Shown: positions 8,508 through 17,765 of the stretch, one piece after another
Layout: each line of letters starts with the position of its first letter
Numbering within the stretch: position 1 is the first letter of the stretch
The notes under the pieces: model-generated
Database searches by the model: none
Told to the model about the DNA's origin: nothing
Seen by the model: the letters and a program-made list of their open reading frames with translations, nothing else
NCBI GenBank assembly: GCA_049516155.1
Contig: JBEKTJ010000004.1
Span: 13,359-77,358 of the forward strand
Length of the DNA: 64,000 bases
Direction: 5' to 3'
Source of the DNA: Bog-159 sp049516155
GTDB lineage: Bacteria; Acidobacteriota; Terriglobia; Bryobacterales; Bryobacteraceae
Made by a program: the position numbers and the translations under genes

Positions 8508-8822
8508 TCACAGACCGCCGTGGAACCGTCCGAATCCGCGGGCAAGCATTAACGACATAATCAGGATGCCCGCTCCGAGGACGAGCACGTGCCGGGTTGT
8601 GCGCAAGTTGAAGTTGCCGACACGACAAACGAGCAGGTACCCGACGGCCAGGTTGAAAAGGCCCCATAGGACGTTGACCGTCGAGGAGGACAAGCCTTCG
8701 CCGGGTGGCGATGCGAAGGGGCTTTGGAAGGCATGGCCCGAGATCCCGTTGCCGAGATGGGGCAGGCTGTTCGCGAGGAATGCACCCGCGAAGAAGTAGG
8801 CTACGTAATGATACCAGCGCAT
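8508..8822 (-). CDS. Small conserved integral membrane protein of unknown function
   Basis: A 104-residue protein with three hydrophobic helices: YHYVAYFFAGAFLANSLPH near the N-terminus, NVLWGLFNLAVGYLLV in the middle and HVLVLGAGILIMSLMLA near the end. The N-terminal pattern RWYHYVAYFFAG with an HLGNGISG turn is seen in small uncharacterised membrane proteins in Proteobacteria and Acidobacteriota. It lies convergent to the upstream hydrolase with 12 bases between the stops. No function is claimed. Confidence 0.7.
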   Translation of the reverse strand: MRWYHYVAYFFAGAFLANSLPHLGNGISGHAFQSPFASPPGEGLSSSTVNVLWGLFNLAVGYLLVCRVGNFNLRTTRHVLVLGAGILIMSLMLARGFGRFHGGL

Positions 8823-8929
8823 TGTTTTCTACCTTGGCTGCCACCGCGATGATAGCAAGCCGCGCAGCAGTCGCCATTTTTCTTAGTAACCGTTTCGGTC
8901 CATTTAAGTATAAAGATCAGGGAGTGGAG

Positions 8930-11425
8930 ATGGATCGGTATTTGAGGGACCTGCGTTACGGTCTGCGGCAGCTCCGGCTGAATCCGACGTTTACGGCCGT
9001 GGCGGTGCTCTCGCTTGGTCTAGGAATCGGAGCGAACACGGCAATTTTTCAACTGATCGATGCTATCCGCTTGCGGACACTGCCGGTGGAAAAGCCCCAG
9101 GATCTGGCGTATCTCGATTTCGCGAAGGGAGACCGGCGGTCCGGTTGGTGGTCAACACGCAGCGCGAATTTCACCTCCAATTTGTGGGACAGCATTCGTA
9201 AGCGGCAGCAGGCGTTTTCGGGAATGATTGCGTGGAGCGCACAAGGGTTCAACCTGGCGCAGGAAGGCAAGGCGCGATACGCGGAAGGCCTGTTCGTCAG
9301 CGGAGAGTTTTTCAACGTGCTGAAGGCGCCAGCCCTCGTGGGACGGGTATTCAGCGCGGAGGACGATCGGCCGGGTTGCGGGTCGCCGGGCGCGGTGATC
9401 GGCTACTCCTTCTGGCAGAGCGAGTTTGGCGGCGATCCCGCGGTTACCGGCCGGAGCGTCAGGCTGGATGGCAGATTGTTCCCGGTGATTGGGGTGGCGG
9501 CGCCCAGTTTCTTCGGGGTCGAGATCGGGCACAAGTTCGATGTGGCTGTGCCCGTGTGCGCCGATCCGATGTTCTGGGAGCCGGGCAAAGGACGGATCCC
9601 GGCGCCGACCGGGTGGTGGCTCTCCCTCATGGGGCGGCTGAAGCCAGGCTGGACCATCGAGCGGGCAAACGCACAGCTCAAAATTGTCTCGCCGTCCATC
9701 ATGCGGGAGACGCTCCCGCCCTCCTACCGGGCCGATACAGCCAAGGGATATCTGGCCAATAAACTGACCGTAACGTCTGGCGCGACGGGTGTCTCGCAGT
9801 TGCGCAGCCGTTATGAGGATCCACTGTGGATTCTGCTGGCGACCACGGGATTGGTCCTGTTGATCGCGTGCGCTAATCTGGCGAACCTCTTGCTGGCGCG
9901 TGCGAGCGCGCGGGAGCGCGAGATCGCGGTGCGGCAGGCGATTGGCGCCTCGCGCGGACGCCTGATTATGCAATTGCTTTCCGAAAGCGTAGTGCTGGCC
10001 CTGCTCGGCGCCGCGCTGGGCGCAGCTTTAGCCGTGGTACTCAGCCGCGGGCTGATCGCCTTCCTGACGACGCCGGAAAACCGGATGTTTGTGGGGCTGA
10101 ACTTCGATTGGCGGGTGTTGGGTTTTACCGCTGCAATGGCGATCGTCACATGCCTGCTGTTCGGGCTGGCGCCGGCGTTGCGCGCGACACAGGTGGCGCC
10201 GGCGTCAGTCATGCGGGCAAGCGGCCGCGGGCTGACGGCGGGACGCGAAAGATTCAGCTTACGCCGGGCGCTGGTTGTTACGCAGGTGGCCATGTCGCTG
10301 GTGCTGTTGGCCGGCGCGCTCCTGTTTGTACGCAGTCTGCAAAAGCTGCTGGCCGTCGATCCGGGCTTCCGTGCGGAGGGGATTGTGGCGGTCAGCGTGG
10401 ATTATCGCGCGGCGCATTACCCTAAGGAGCGGATCGCAGAAGTGCGGCGGCAAACGCTGGAGAAGCTCCGTAGTCGGACCGGTGCGATGGCGGCCGGACA
10501 GGTGGGTATGACGCCGGTCAGTGGCTCGGGCTGGGATCAGAATGCATGGGCGGACGGCTCGGCTGGGCCGCGGGTCGATGCCATGTTCAACCGCTGCGGT
10601 CCTGGTTATTTCCGGACGATGGGGACCACGTTGGTGGCGGGGCGCGACTTTGACGAGCACGATAATCTGACGGCGCCGAAGGTGGCGATTGTGAACGAGG
10701 AGTTTGCGCGCACGATTTTCCACGGAAAGAATCCGGTCGGCCGGTGGTTCCGCCGGGAGGAATCGGCGGACAAGCCGGACACGCTATTGCTGGTGGTGGG
10801 GCTGGTGCGAAACACGAAGTACTACGAACTACGCGAGGACTTCCGGCCGATTGCATTCGTGCCGGAGGATCAGGATGAGGACCCGTCGCCGGGTGGCACG
10901 TTTGTGTTGCGCACCAACGCGCCGTTGGGCGAGTTCTACCGCGCCGCGGAAGAGGCGGTCTCCGAAATCCATCCAGGGATCGCCGTCCAGTTCAGCGTGC
11001 TGACGACCCAGATCAAAGATTCGCTGATGCGCGACCGGCTGATGGCGGCGTTGGCGGGCGCCTTCGGTTTGCTGGCGGGTTTGCTGGCAGTGCTGGGACT
11101 ATACGGTGTGATTGCTTATATGGTCGCCCGGAGACGAAATGAGATCGGAGTGCGCATCGCGCTGGGGGCGAGCCGAGGGCGCGTAATCGCGTTGGTATTG
11201 CGGGAAGCTGTTCTGCTGCTGGCGATCGGGCTGACATTGGGCACGGCGCTGGCCGCTTGGGCCGGGCAGGCTGCGGCGTCGCTGGTTTATGGCATGACGC
11301 CGCGAGACCCGTTGACGCTGGGTGTGGCGGTCGCACTGTTGGCGATAGTCGCTCTGTTTGCCAGCTACGGACCGGCGTGGAGAGCGTCGCGACTGCAACC
11401 GATGGACGCATTGCGCGACGAATAA
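8930..11425 (+). CDS. ADOP-type ABC transporter permease (MacB/FtsX-like)
   Basis: An 831-residue inner-membrane protein. It starts DRYLRDLRYGLRQLRLNPTF and has a first membrane helix (LSLGLGIGANTAIFQLID). A MacB periplasmic-core domain follows (about 50-290), then an FtsX three-helix block (about 370-510, with LLIACANLANLLLARAS), a second periplasmic region and a second FtsX block (about 700-831). This duplicated layout without a partner ATPase is the acidobacterial duplicated orphan permease (ADOP). The substrate is unknown. The frame is open back to 8705, but ATG 8930 is preferred because GGAG precedes it and the ADOP N-terminus begins there. Unlike the second copy, it has no adjacent PadR gene and lacks the extra N-terminal cytoplasmic domain. 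Confidence 0.93.
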   Translation: MDRYLRDLRYGLRQLRLNPTFTAVAVLSLGLGIGANTAIFQLIDAIRLRTLPVEKPQDLAYLDFAKGDRRSGWWSTRSANFTSNLWDSIRKRQQAFSGMIAWSAQGFNLAQEGKARYAEGLFVSGEFFNVLKAPALVGRVFSAEDDRPGCGSPGAVIGYSFWQSEFGGDPAVTGRSVRLDGRLFPVIGVAAPSFFGVEIGHKFDVAVPVCADPMFWEPGKGRIPAPTGWWLSLMGRLKPGWTIERANAQLKIVSPSIMRETLPPSYRADTAKGYLANKLTVTSGATGVSQLRSRYEDPLWILLATTGLVLLIACANLANLLLARASAREREIAVRQAIGASRGRLIMQLLSESVVLALLGAALGAALAVVLSRGLIAFLTTPENRMFVGLNFDWRVLGFTAAMAIVTCLLFGLAPALRATQVAPASVMRASGRGLTAGRERFSLRRALVVTQVAMSLVLLAGALLFVRSLQKLLAVDPGFRAEGIVAVSVDYRAAHYPKERIAEVRRQTLEKLRSRTGAMAAGQVGMTPVSGSGWDQNAWADGSAGPRVDAMFNRCGPGYFRTMGTTLVAGRDFDEHDNLTAPKVAIVNEEFARTIFHGKNPVGRWFRREESADKPDTLLLVVGLVRNTKYYELREDFRPIAFVPEDQDEDPSPGGTFVLRTNAPLGEFYRAAEEAVSEIHPGIAVQFSVLTTQIKDSLMRDRLMAALAGAFGLLAGLLAVLGLYGVIAYMVARRRNEIGVRIALGASRGRVIALVLREAVLLLAIGLTLGTALAAWAGQAAASLVYGMTPRDPLTLGVAVALLAIVALFASYGPAWRASRLQPMDALRDE

Positions 11426-11434
11426 AAATATGGA

Positions 11435-11635
11435 TTAGAGTTCCGTATGCAGAGTCTCTTGCGCTGCCTTACGGAACTTCATAAGCTTGGCCTGGTCATC
11501 CGGCGTGGCCGATTTGATCAATGAAACGAGGAAGCCCGCTTTCAGTCCTATCTCCCCGTAGACGTTGATTTTGTCGAGTTTACGATCGGCAATGAGCTGA
11601 TCCAGTTTGCACCGGCTGTCGAAAAGCTGTCCCAT
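11435..11635 (-). CDS. Small conserved hypothetical protein next to a dCache-HAMP sensor
   Basis: A 66-residue soluble, lysine-rich protein (GQLFDSRCKLDQLIADRKLD, then KINVYGEIGLKAGFLVSLI). I do not recognise the family. The ATG at 11635 is chosen because the sensor gene upstream ends at 11640, giving a typical operon spacing of four bases, with a GGGAGAGAAG purine run before it. Its role is presumably tied to the upstream membrane sensor, but that is only positional inference. Confidence 0.6.
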   Translation of the reverse strand: MGQLFDSRCKLDQLIADRKLDKINVYGEIGLKAGFLVSLIKSATPDDQAKLMKFRKAAQETLHTEL

Positions 11636-11639
11636 GCGT

Positions 11640-12908
11640 TCACTTCTCTCCCAACGTCGAGGTACCTGCGAACTCCGGCTGCGCTGCAAAGCCGGGCTCT
11701 CGCGCGGCGGCCGGCGGGACGTTCTGCGTGGCGGACTCGTCTTCGATGCTCCCGACCAGGTCGACGAAGACCCTCCGGAACTGCTCGAAGAGTTCCTCGA
11801 ATTTCCCTAATTCGTCGTGGGCGGACGGCACCACTTCAAGGTTGAACTCTCCGCCGACCACCCGCTTCGCGACCCGGATGAGCCGCTCCAGGCGGGCCAC
11901 GATGAGCCGGTTGAAGAGCACGCACATGACAACACCGGTCAGCGACATTAGGAGGATTATCGCAAGCAGACCTCGCACCATCGTCTGGTGCGCCGCCTGG
12001 TATACGGCGGTGATGTCGCTCAACACGAAGACCGCGCCGACTTTGGCTCCGCCGGCATTGTAAAGCGGGAACACCCCGCGGCTGTAGATCGCGGCGCCGT
12101 GTTCGACCAACCCGAGTTCCTGACCGTTCTCCGGCACTTTGTCGAGGCTGCCGCCGTATCTGAGGATCGATTCATCGGAATACGTGTTCTTGGCCAACAG
12201 CAAATCTTTCATATCGTACCAGTTGTCCGGTTTTCCCCAGCTTGCGCGGCTGGACAGCCACTTGGCCTTATCCATCTGCGATTTGTGAAGCAGCAGGCCG
12301 TATTCATTGCCGGTCTGTAGTTTCATGCTATCCAGGAAATTGCCGATATCCTTGCCGATTTCGAAGTACCCGCACAGCTTCCCCCTCCAGTACACCGGCG
12401 CTACAACCCGGAAAGCCAATCCTGTGATCCCCATCTCCAGCCCGTTCACGAAGGTTTTGGTTTCGACTACGCGGGCCAGCATCACCCGCTCGACCATATC
12501 GCTATGCTTGTCCGGTGTTGCTGCGCGCAGGAAGTTGACCAAACCATTGACTCGGGTCTGTCCGGGCGGCTCAGGCTCCCAATAAAACCAGTGCGTGACC
12601 CCGTAACGCTTGTGGAAGCTCCGATACAGCGGGGCTGTTGCCTGCAGGAGTTGCTCGCGGTTGCGGTTGGCCAGCGCGGCGTTGATCTCCTGGTTCGAAG
12701 CTATGGCCTCCACTGCAGCGGCCATCATATCCACGCTGTCCTTGCGGAGATTTTCGAATGCGGCCCGGGACGCGCGGAGAGTCTCGTCCGAGGTGCGCGC
12801 CACTTGCAGCCTGTAGTTCCGGTCGAACAGGTAGCCGATGACCGCGACCCCGACCAGGAGGGTTCCGGTCACTACCAAGATGATTTTTCCCTTAATTGAC
12901 AATCTCAA
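11640..12908 (-). CDS. Membrane sensor: double-Cache plus HAMP, no output domain
   Basis: A 422-residue protein with a first membrane helix (GKIILVVTGTLLVGVAVIGYLF, residues about 6-27). A periplasmic double-Cache ligand domain (about 30-305, including HWFYWEPEPPGQTRVNG and FRVVAPVYWRGKLCGYFEIG) follows, then a second helix (GLLAIILLMSLTGVVMCVLF) and a HAMP-like segment (RLERLIRVAKRVVGGEFNLEV). In chemoreceptors, kinases and cyclases a HAMP feeds a methyl-accepting, kinase or GGDEF module, but here the chain ends after a proline/alanine-rich tail of about 35 residues. It is therefore either an orphan sensor that signals through the small downstream protein, or a truncated receptor. I see no frameshift that would restore an output domain. 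Confidence 0.8.
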   Translation of the reverse strand: MRLSIKGKIILVVTGTLLVGVAVIGYLFDRNYRLQVARTSDETLRASRAAFENLRKDSVDMMAAAVEAIASNQEINAALANRNREQLLQATAPLYRSFHKRYGVTHWFYWEPEPPGQTRVNGLVNFLRAATPDKHSDMVERVMLARVVETKTFVNGLEMGITGLAFRVVAPVYWRGKLCGYFEIGKDIGNFLDSMKLQTGNEYGLLLHKSQMDKAKWLSSRASWGKPDNWYDMKDLLLAKNTYSDESILRYGGSLDKVPENGQELGLVEHGAAIYSRGVFPLYNAGGAKVGAVFVLSDITAVYQAAHQTMVRGLLAIILLMSLTGVVMCVLFNRLIVARLERLIRVAKRVVGGEFNLEVVPSAHDELGKFEELFEQFRRVFVDLVGSIEDESATQNVPPAAAREPGFAAQPEFAGTSTLGEK

Positions 12909-13020
12909 TCCTCCAAGAACAACCTAAAGAGAAGATCGGCGGGCGCAGTAATGATCTTTAGTCGTTCGGGGAGCTTGCCGGACGTTTGGACGCCAAATCA
13001 GGGTGCATAATGGTGATTTC

Positions 13021-15180
13021 ATGAAACCCATACCCACGCTCGCCGCGATCCCGCTGCTTTTTCTGATGCGCTCGCCAGCCGCCGCCGACGGCCCCTACCG
13101 ATATCCATTCCAAAACCCCGATCTGCCCATCGAGCAGCGCGTGGAAAACATCGTCGCGCTGATGACCATCGACGAAAAGGTCGCCTGCCTCGGCACCCGC
13201 CCGAACGTGCCGCGGCTGGGTATCCAAGGTACTGGCCACGTGGAGGGACTGCATGGCTTGGCGCTGGGCGGTCCCGGCGGATGGGGCCGGCCCACGCCCA
13301 TTCCCACCACGCAATTCGCGCAGGCTATCGGCATGGGCGAGACTTGGGATCCCGACCTGATCCGCAAGGCCGGCGGCGTCGAAGGCAATGAAACGCGCCA
13401 CATCTATCAGAGCAAGCAGCGCGGCGGCCTGGTGGTGCGCGCGCCCAATGCCGACCTCGGCCGCGACCCGCGCTGGGGCCGCACCGAGGAATGCTTCGGC
13501 GAAGATCCGTTCTTCAACGGCGCCATGGTCACCGCCATGGTGCGCGGCCTGCAGGGCGACGACCCCAAGTATTGGCTCACCGCCTCCCTGATGAAGCATT
13601 TTCTGGCCAACAGCAACGAGAACGGCCGCGGCGGATCGTCGTCGGATTTCGACGAGCGCCTGCTGCGCGAGTATTACTCGGTCCCCTTCCGCATGGGAGT
13701 GGTGGATGGCGGGTCGCGCGCCTTCATGGCGTCGTACAATGCGTGGAACCACATTCCCATGACCGTGAACCCCATCCTGCGGGAGATCGCGATGAAGGAA
13801 TGGGGCGTGGACGGGATCGTCTGCACTGACGCGGGCTCGCTGCGCAACATGATCAACCTGCACAAGTACTATCCCACGCTGGCAGAGGGCGCGGCGGGCG
13901 CGGTGAAGGCCGGCATCAATCAGTTCCTGGACCGCTTCCAGGCGCCGGTTCAAGACGCCTTGAAGCAAGAGCTGCTGACCGAAGCGGATATCGACGATGT
14001 GATTAAAGGCGAATTCCGGGTGATGATCCGGCTGGGGCTGCTGGACCCGCCCGCGCGCGTGCCATACTCGAAACTTACCGGCGAAGAGGACGCCTGGAAG
14101 ACGCCGGGGCACAAAGATGTGGCAAAGCAGGTAGCTCTGGAGTCAGTCGTGCTGCTGAAGAACGCGGACGGATTCCTGCCGCTCGATAAGTCGAAGCTCA
14201 AGTCTATCGCTGTGATCGGGCCGCGCGCTAATGAAGTCTTGCTGGATTGGTACAGCGGGACACCGCCTTATACCATCACGCCGCTCGAGGGGATCAAGGC
14301 CAAGCTCGGCCCGGACATTGCCGTGAACTATGCCGCGAACAATGAGAGCAACGCAGCGGTCAAGGTGGCCAAAGCCTCAGACGTGGCCGTCGTATTCGTG
14401 GGAAACCATACCACCTGCGATGCCGGTTGGGAGAAATGTCCGACGCCCAGCGACGGCAAAGAGGCTGTCGACCGGCGCGCCATCGACCTGGAGATGGAAG
14501 ACTTGGTGAAGCAGGTTTATGCCGCCAATCGGAAGACCGTCATGGTGTTGGTGTCGAGCTTCCCGTTCGCCATCAATTGGAGCCAGGAGAACGTGCCCGC
14601 GATTCTGCACATGACCCACAATGCGCAGGAGATGGGGACGGCCATCGCCGATGTACTGTTCGGCGATTACAACCCAGGCGGGCGTTTGGTGCAGACGTGG
14701 CCGAAGTCGCTCGATCAGGTTCCCGAAATGATGGACTACGACATCCGGCACGGCCGCACTTACATGTATTTCAAGGGCGACCCGCTGTATCCGTTCGGTT
14801 ATGGCCTTAGTTACACTACGTTCCAGTATTCCAGGTTGCGGGTCAGTGCGCGGCAGTTGGCGCCGAATGTCAAAGCCGTAGTCAGCGTGGATGTCAAGAA
14901 CACCGGGACGCGCGCCGGCGATGAGGTTGTCGAGCTTTACGTGAGGCACATGAAATCGGCGGTAGGCCGGCCAGCAAAGGAGCTGCGCGGCTTCCGCCGA
15001 GTCACTCTGGCGCCCGGAGAGACGAAGGCGGTGGACATTCCCTTGACCGCAGATTCATTGAGTTACTGGGATATAGGCGGGAAACGCTGGATTCTGGAAC
15101 AGGATGAAGTAGAACTAACGGTAGGCGAGTCATCGGCCGATGCCAAACTGACTAAGACGATGCACGTGGCGAGCCGGTAG
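13021..15180 (+). CDS. Secreted glycoside hydrolase family 3 beta-glucosidase / beta-xylosidase
   Basis: A 719-residue exported enzyme. After a signal peptide (KPIPTLAAIPLLFLMRSPAA) comes a GH3 barrel with GLHGLALGG, RDPRWGRTEECFGEDP and KHFLANSNENGRG. The nucleophile aspartate is Asp270 in GIVCTDAGS. A C-terminal sandwich domain (ESVVLLKN onward) and a fibronectin-III-like end (DEVVELYVRH) complete the usual three-domain form. It cleaves terminal beta-linked glucose or xylose from oligosaccharides. The ATG at 13021 is used because it starts the signal peptide, and an in-frame ATG at 13003 would add six residues. It is convergent with bcp. Confidence 0.93.
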   Translation: MKPIPTLAAIPLLFLMRSPAAADGPYRYPFQNPDLPIEQRVENIVALMTIDEKVACLGTRPNVPRLGIQGTGHVEGLHGLALGGPGGWGRPTPIPTTQFAQAIGMGETWDPDLIRKAGGVEGNETRHIYQSKQRGGLVVRAPNADLGRDPRWGRTEECFGEDPFFNGAMVTAMVRGLQGDDPKYWLTASLMKHFLANSNENGRGGSSSDFDERLLREYYSVPFRMGVVDGGSRAFMASYNAWNHIPMTVNPILREIAMKEWGVDGIVCTDAGSLRNMINLHKYYPTLAEGAAGAVKAGINQFLDRFQAPVQDALKQELLTEADIDDVIKGEFRVMIRLGLLDPPARVPYSKLTGEEDAWKTPGHKDVAKQVALESVVLLKNADGFLPLDKSKLKSIAVIGPRANEVLLDWYSGTPPYTITPLEGIKAKLGPDIAVNYAANNESNAAVKVAKASDVAVVFVGNHTTCDAGWEKCPTPSDGKEAVDRRAIDLEMEDLVKQVYAANRKTVMVLVSSFPFAINWSQENVPAILHMTHNAQEMGTAIADVLFGDYNPGGRLVQTWPKSLDQVPEMMDYDIRHGRTYMYFKGDPLYPFGYGLSYTTFQYSRLRVSARQLAPNVKAVVSVDVKNTGTRAGDEVVELYVRHMKSAVGRPAKELRGFRRVTLAPGETKAVDIPLTADSLSYWDIGGKRWILEQDEVELTVGESSADAKLTKTMHVASR

Positions 15181-15191
15181 CAGGCGCCGCC

Positions 15192-15644
15192 TCATACCGC
15201 CGCCAAAACCTCAGCGGCATGGCCCGCCGGCTTGACCTTCGAGAAGATCTTCTGAATCTTACCCCGCTCATCGATCACGAAGGTAGTGCGCTCAATCCCC
15301 ATTACCTTCTTGCCGTACATATTCTTCTCCTTCCAAACCCCGTAGGCTTCCACGACCTTCTTATCCACGTCGCAAAGCAGCGTGTACGGAAGTGCCTGGT
15401 TGACCTTAAAAGTAGTCTGAGCCTTAGGTGCATCTTTGGAAATGCCGAGCACCACCACGCCCTTCTTCTCAAACTTCTTGAAAGTATCCCGAAACTCGCA
15501 AGCTTCCACGGTGCAACCCGGAGTGCTAGCTTTGGGATAGAAAAACAAGACCACCTTCTTACCCCGCACATCGTCCAAATCGAACGATTGCCCCGAATCG
15601 GTCTGTAACTGAATCTTAGGAGCTGTATCGCCTTCTTTTAACAT
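15192..15644 (-). CDS. bcp: Thioredoxin-dependent thiol peroxidase (Bcp/PrxQ peroxiredoxin)
   Basis: A 150-residue cytosolic peroxiredoxin. The peroxidatic Cys44 lies in YPKASTPGCTVEACEF and the resolving Cys49 five residues later, the atypical 2-Cys PrxQ arrangement. The conserved catalytic Arg/Thr surroundings (FRDTFKKFEKKGVVVLGIS) are present. It reduces hydrogen and organic peroxides using thioredoxin. Its ATG overlaps the last seven bases of gatB upstream on the same strand, so the two are probably translated from one mRNA. Confidence 0.95.
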   Translation of the reverse strand: MLKEGDTAPKIQLQTDSGQSFDLDDVRGKKVVLFFYPKASTPGCTVEACEFRDTFKKFEKKGVVVLGISKDAPKAQTTFKVNQALPYTLLCDVDKKVVEAYGVWKEKNMYGKKVMGIERTTFVIDERGKIQKIFSKVKPAGHAAEVLAAV

Positions 15645-17116
15645 AGCTTTTTCTTTATTAGCTCATTGACCAGGCCTGGATGAGCCTGGCCGCGCGATGC
15701 CTTCATCACCTGCCCAACCAGAAACCCGAGCACCGTGGCCTTGCCGCTTTTATACTGTTCCACCTGCTTAGGATTCTGTTGCAGCACCTGGTCGACCATC
15801 AGATCCAGTGCGCCACTGTCGCTGATCTGCCGCAGTCCCTCTCTTTCGACGATCGCAGGCGCCGCATCACCGGTGGCGAACATTTTCGCAAAGACGTCTT
15901 TGGCGATCTTACCGGAAATCTCGCCGCTCCGGATCAAGGCCACCAATTCGCCAAGCTGCTCCGGCGCAACCGGCGAATCCGCGATCTGCCTGGCTGCCCC
16001 GTTAAGCGCGCCCATCAAATCGCCCATCACCCAATTGGCGGCGGCCTTGGGATCGCTTGCCACCACCGCGGCCCGCTCGTAATACTCCGCGATGGCGCGG
16101 CTCGCGGTAAGCACATCCGCATCATACTCACTTAGGCCGTAGCTCTCCATGAACCGTGCCCGCTTATGCACAGGCAGTTCCGGCATGCGCGTGCGGATCT
16201 CATCCAGCCAGACATCCGCGATCCGCAGCGGCGCGAGATCCGGCTCCGGAAAATAGCGGTAATCGTGCGCATGTTCCTTGCTGCGCATGGTGGCCGTTTC
16301 GCCGGTATCCGGATTGAACAGCCGGGTCTCCTGAGGGATCGCGCCGCCGCTCTCCAGAATCGATACCTGCCGCGCGATCTCATAGTCCAACGCCAACTTC
16401 AGAAAGCGGAACGAATTCAGATTCTTCACCTCGGCCTTTGTGCCGAACCGCTCGGCGCCCCTCAGCCGGACCGACACATTCGCATCGCACCGCAGGTGCC
16501 CCTTCTCCATATCGCAGGTGGATACATTCAGGAATTCGAGCGTCTGCTTTAGGCCGGTCAGGAAATCGTAGGCCTCTTGCGACCCACGCATATCCGGCTC
16601 GGTGACGATTTCGATCAGCGGGGTACCGGACCGATTCAGATCCACATAAGTGTAGCGCGCCGAATCCGGAAAGCCGTCGTGGATGCTCTTGCCGGCATCG
16701 TCTTCCATGTGGACGCGTGTGATTCCGATGCGCTTCGGGACGCCGTCGACGTCGATTTCGACCCAGCCATGGTCGGCCAGTGGCTCCTCGTATTGCGAGA
16801 TCTGATAGCCCTTGGGAAGGTCGGGATAAAAGTAGTTCTTGCGCGCGAAGCGGGAAACCGGACGCACTCGGCAGTGCAGGGACAGCGCCGCCTGAATGGC
16901 CAGTTCGACCGCCGCGCGATTCAGCACCGGCAGGGCCCCCGCCAGACCCAGACACACCGGGCAGACATTGCTGTTCGGCTGCGCGCCAAAGCTGGTGGGA
17001 CAGCCGCAAAAGATCTTGGTCGCAGTGGCCAGTTGGACGTGCACTTCGAGGCCGATCACCGGCTCGTATTTGGCGATCGCCTCCGGCCCTGCGAGATCCA
17101 CGAACGCCGATGACAT
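15638..17116 (-). CDS. gatB: Aspartyl/glutamyl-tRNA(Asn/Gln) amidotransferase subunit B
   Basis: A 492-residue kinase-like subunit of GatCAB, which phosphorylates and then amidates Glu-tRNA(Gln) or Asp-tRNA(Asn). The signature EPVIGLEVHVQLATATKIFC, the zinc cysteines (FCGCPTSFG and CPVCLG), YPDLPKGYQISQYE, HMEDDAGKS and the RSGTPLIEIVTEPD block are all visible. A C-terminal YqeY-like tail domain ends VLGFLVGQVMKASRGQAHP. The frame is open to 17161, but ATG 17116 starts the family N-terminus. No gatA or gatC lies beside it. The upstream side (17117-17150) is a strikingly AT-rich stretch likely to contain the promoter. Confidence 0.96.
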   Translation of the reverse strand: MSSAFVDLAGPEAIAKYEPVIGLEVHVQLATATKIFCGCPTSFGAQPNSNVCPVCLGLAGALPVLNRAAVELAIQAALSLHCRVRPVSRFARKNYFYPDLPKGYQISQYEEPLADHGWVEIDVDGVPKRIGITRVHMEDDAGKSIHDGFPDSARYTYVDLNRSGTPLIEIVTEPDMRGSQEAYDFLTGLKQTLEFLNVSTCDMEKGHLRCDANVSVRLRGAERFGTKAEVKNLNSFRFLKLALDYEIARQVSILESGGAIPQETRLFNPDTGETATMRSKEHAHDYRYFPEPDLAPLRIADVWLDEIRTRMPELPVHKRARFMESYGLSEYDADVLTASRAIAEYYERAAVVASDPKAAANWVMGDLMGALNGAARQIADSPVAPEQLGELVALIRSGEISGKIAKDVFAKMFATGDAAPAIVEREGLRQISDSGALDLMVDQVLQQNPKQVEQYKSGKATVLGFLVGQVMKASRGQAHPGLVNELIKKKLC

Positions 17117-17150
17117 GTTCCTTATATTATTATATTTAGAGTATATAATT
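17117..17150 (-). promoter_or_regulatory. AT-rich promoter region of gatB-bcp
   Basis: A 34-base block that is almost entirely A and T in an otherwise GC-rich sequence, directly upstream of the gatB start. On the minus strand it contains TATACT and TATAAT-like words suited to a -10 element. The exact hexamers and start site cannot be fixed by eye. Confidence 0.45.
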
Positions 17151-17244
17151 GGGTGACCCACCGGTCCGAGACCCGGATCGCATGCTGGAACGCCGATTCG
17201 ATCCCCTGTCGACCATGCCTTTTGTGCGGTTCATGCACGTTCGA

Positions 17245-17700
17245 TCGGACTCGATCCCAGGAGATATCGCCCAGAACATGGCTATTTCGCGACGAAAGTG
17301 GGCGAAATCGCTGCTTTGGCACGCGTGTCTCCGGGCCACCGTCTACGCCGTTTCTGCCGGCAAACAGGGCCTGCTGCGCACGTTGATGGACATTTGGACC
17401 ACGGCTCCGGTTGTGGAGACGACGCTTCGCCGGGTGGACGCGCTGGACGATCCCGAAGCCATTGTTCGATTGGTTGCGGCGACTTGTTGCGGCATGCGCA
17501 AGGAATACGGCGACATTATGCGCGTGATTCTGAATACCGCGCCGCACGATCCCGAAGTGGCGGAAACCCTGGCCACGGCAACAGAGCGTTACCGGCAGGC
17601 GCTGGTTCATATCGGCCGTCGACTCGCCGAACTCGGCGCCTTGCGCGAGGGCATGGATCAAAGCCAGGGCTTTGTGGCGAAGCAAGTCGCGCCCTGCTGC
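17245..17700 (+). pseudogene. Frameshifted TetR-family transcriptional regulator
   Basis: Pieces of one TetR regulator are spread over different frames. Residues EHGYFATKVGEIAALARVS (from 17274, one frame) are a TetR helix-turn-helix. RATVYAVSAGKQGLLRTLMD continues the DNA-binding domain one frame away, starting near 17335. The C-terminal ligand domain (VETTLRRVDALDDPEAIVRL to LGALREGMDQSQ) stays in that second frame. Upstream, RTRSQEI near 17247 looks like the usual start of the first helix with a deletion after it. The natural C-terminus is also missing. An open frame from 17149 to 17838 spans the region but contains no intact helix-turn-helix. The intact gene would have been divergent to gatB and upstream of the SerA-like gene. 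Confidence 0.78.
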
Positions 17701-17765
17701 GTAACGATAAAGCTACGGGATAGGAACGGCCGTGCACCGCGATATGATCGGGGGTGGCGCCACGT

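Noticed and set aside
11439..11478. 9-bp inverted repeat AGTTCCGTA/TACGGAACT as a terminator
   Set aside because: It lies within the coding end of the 66-residue gene and has no T-run, so it may be chance.
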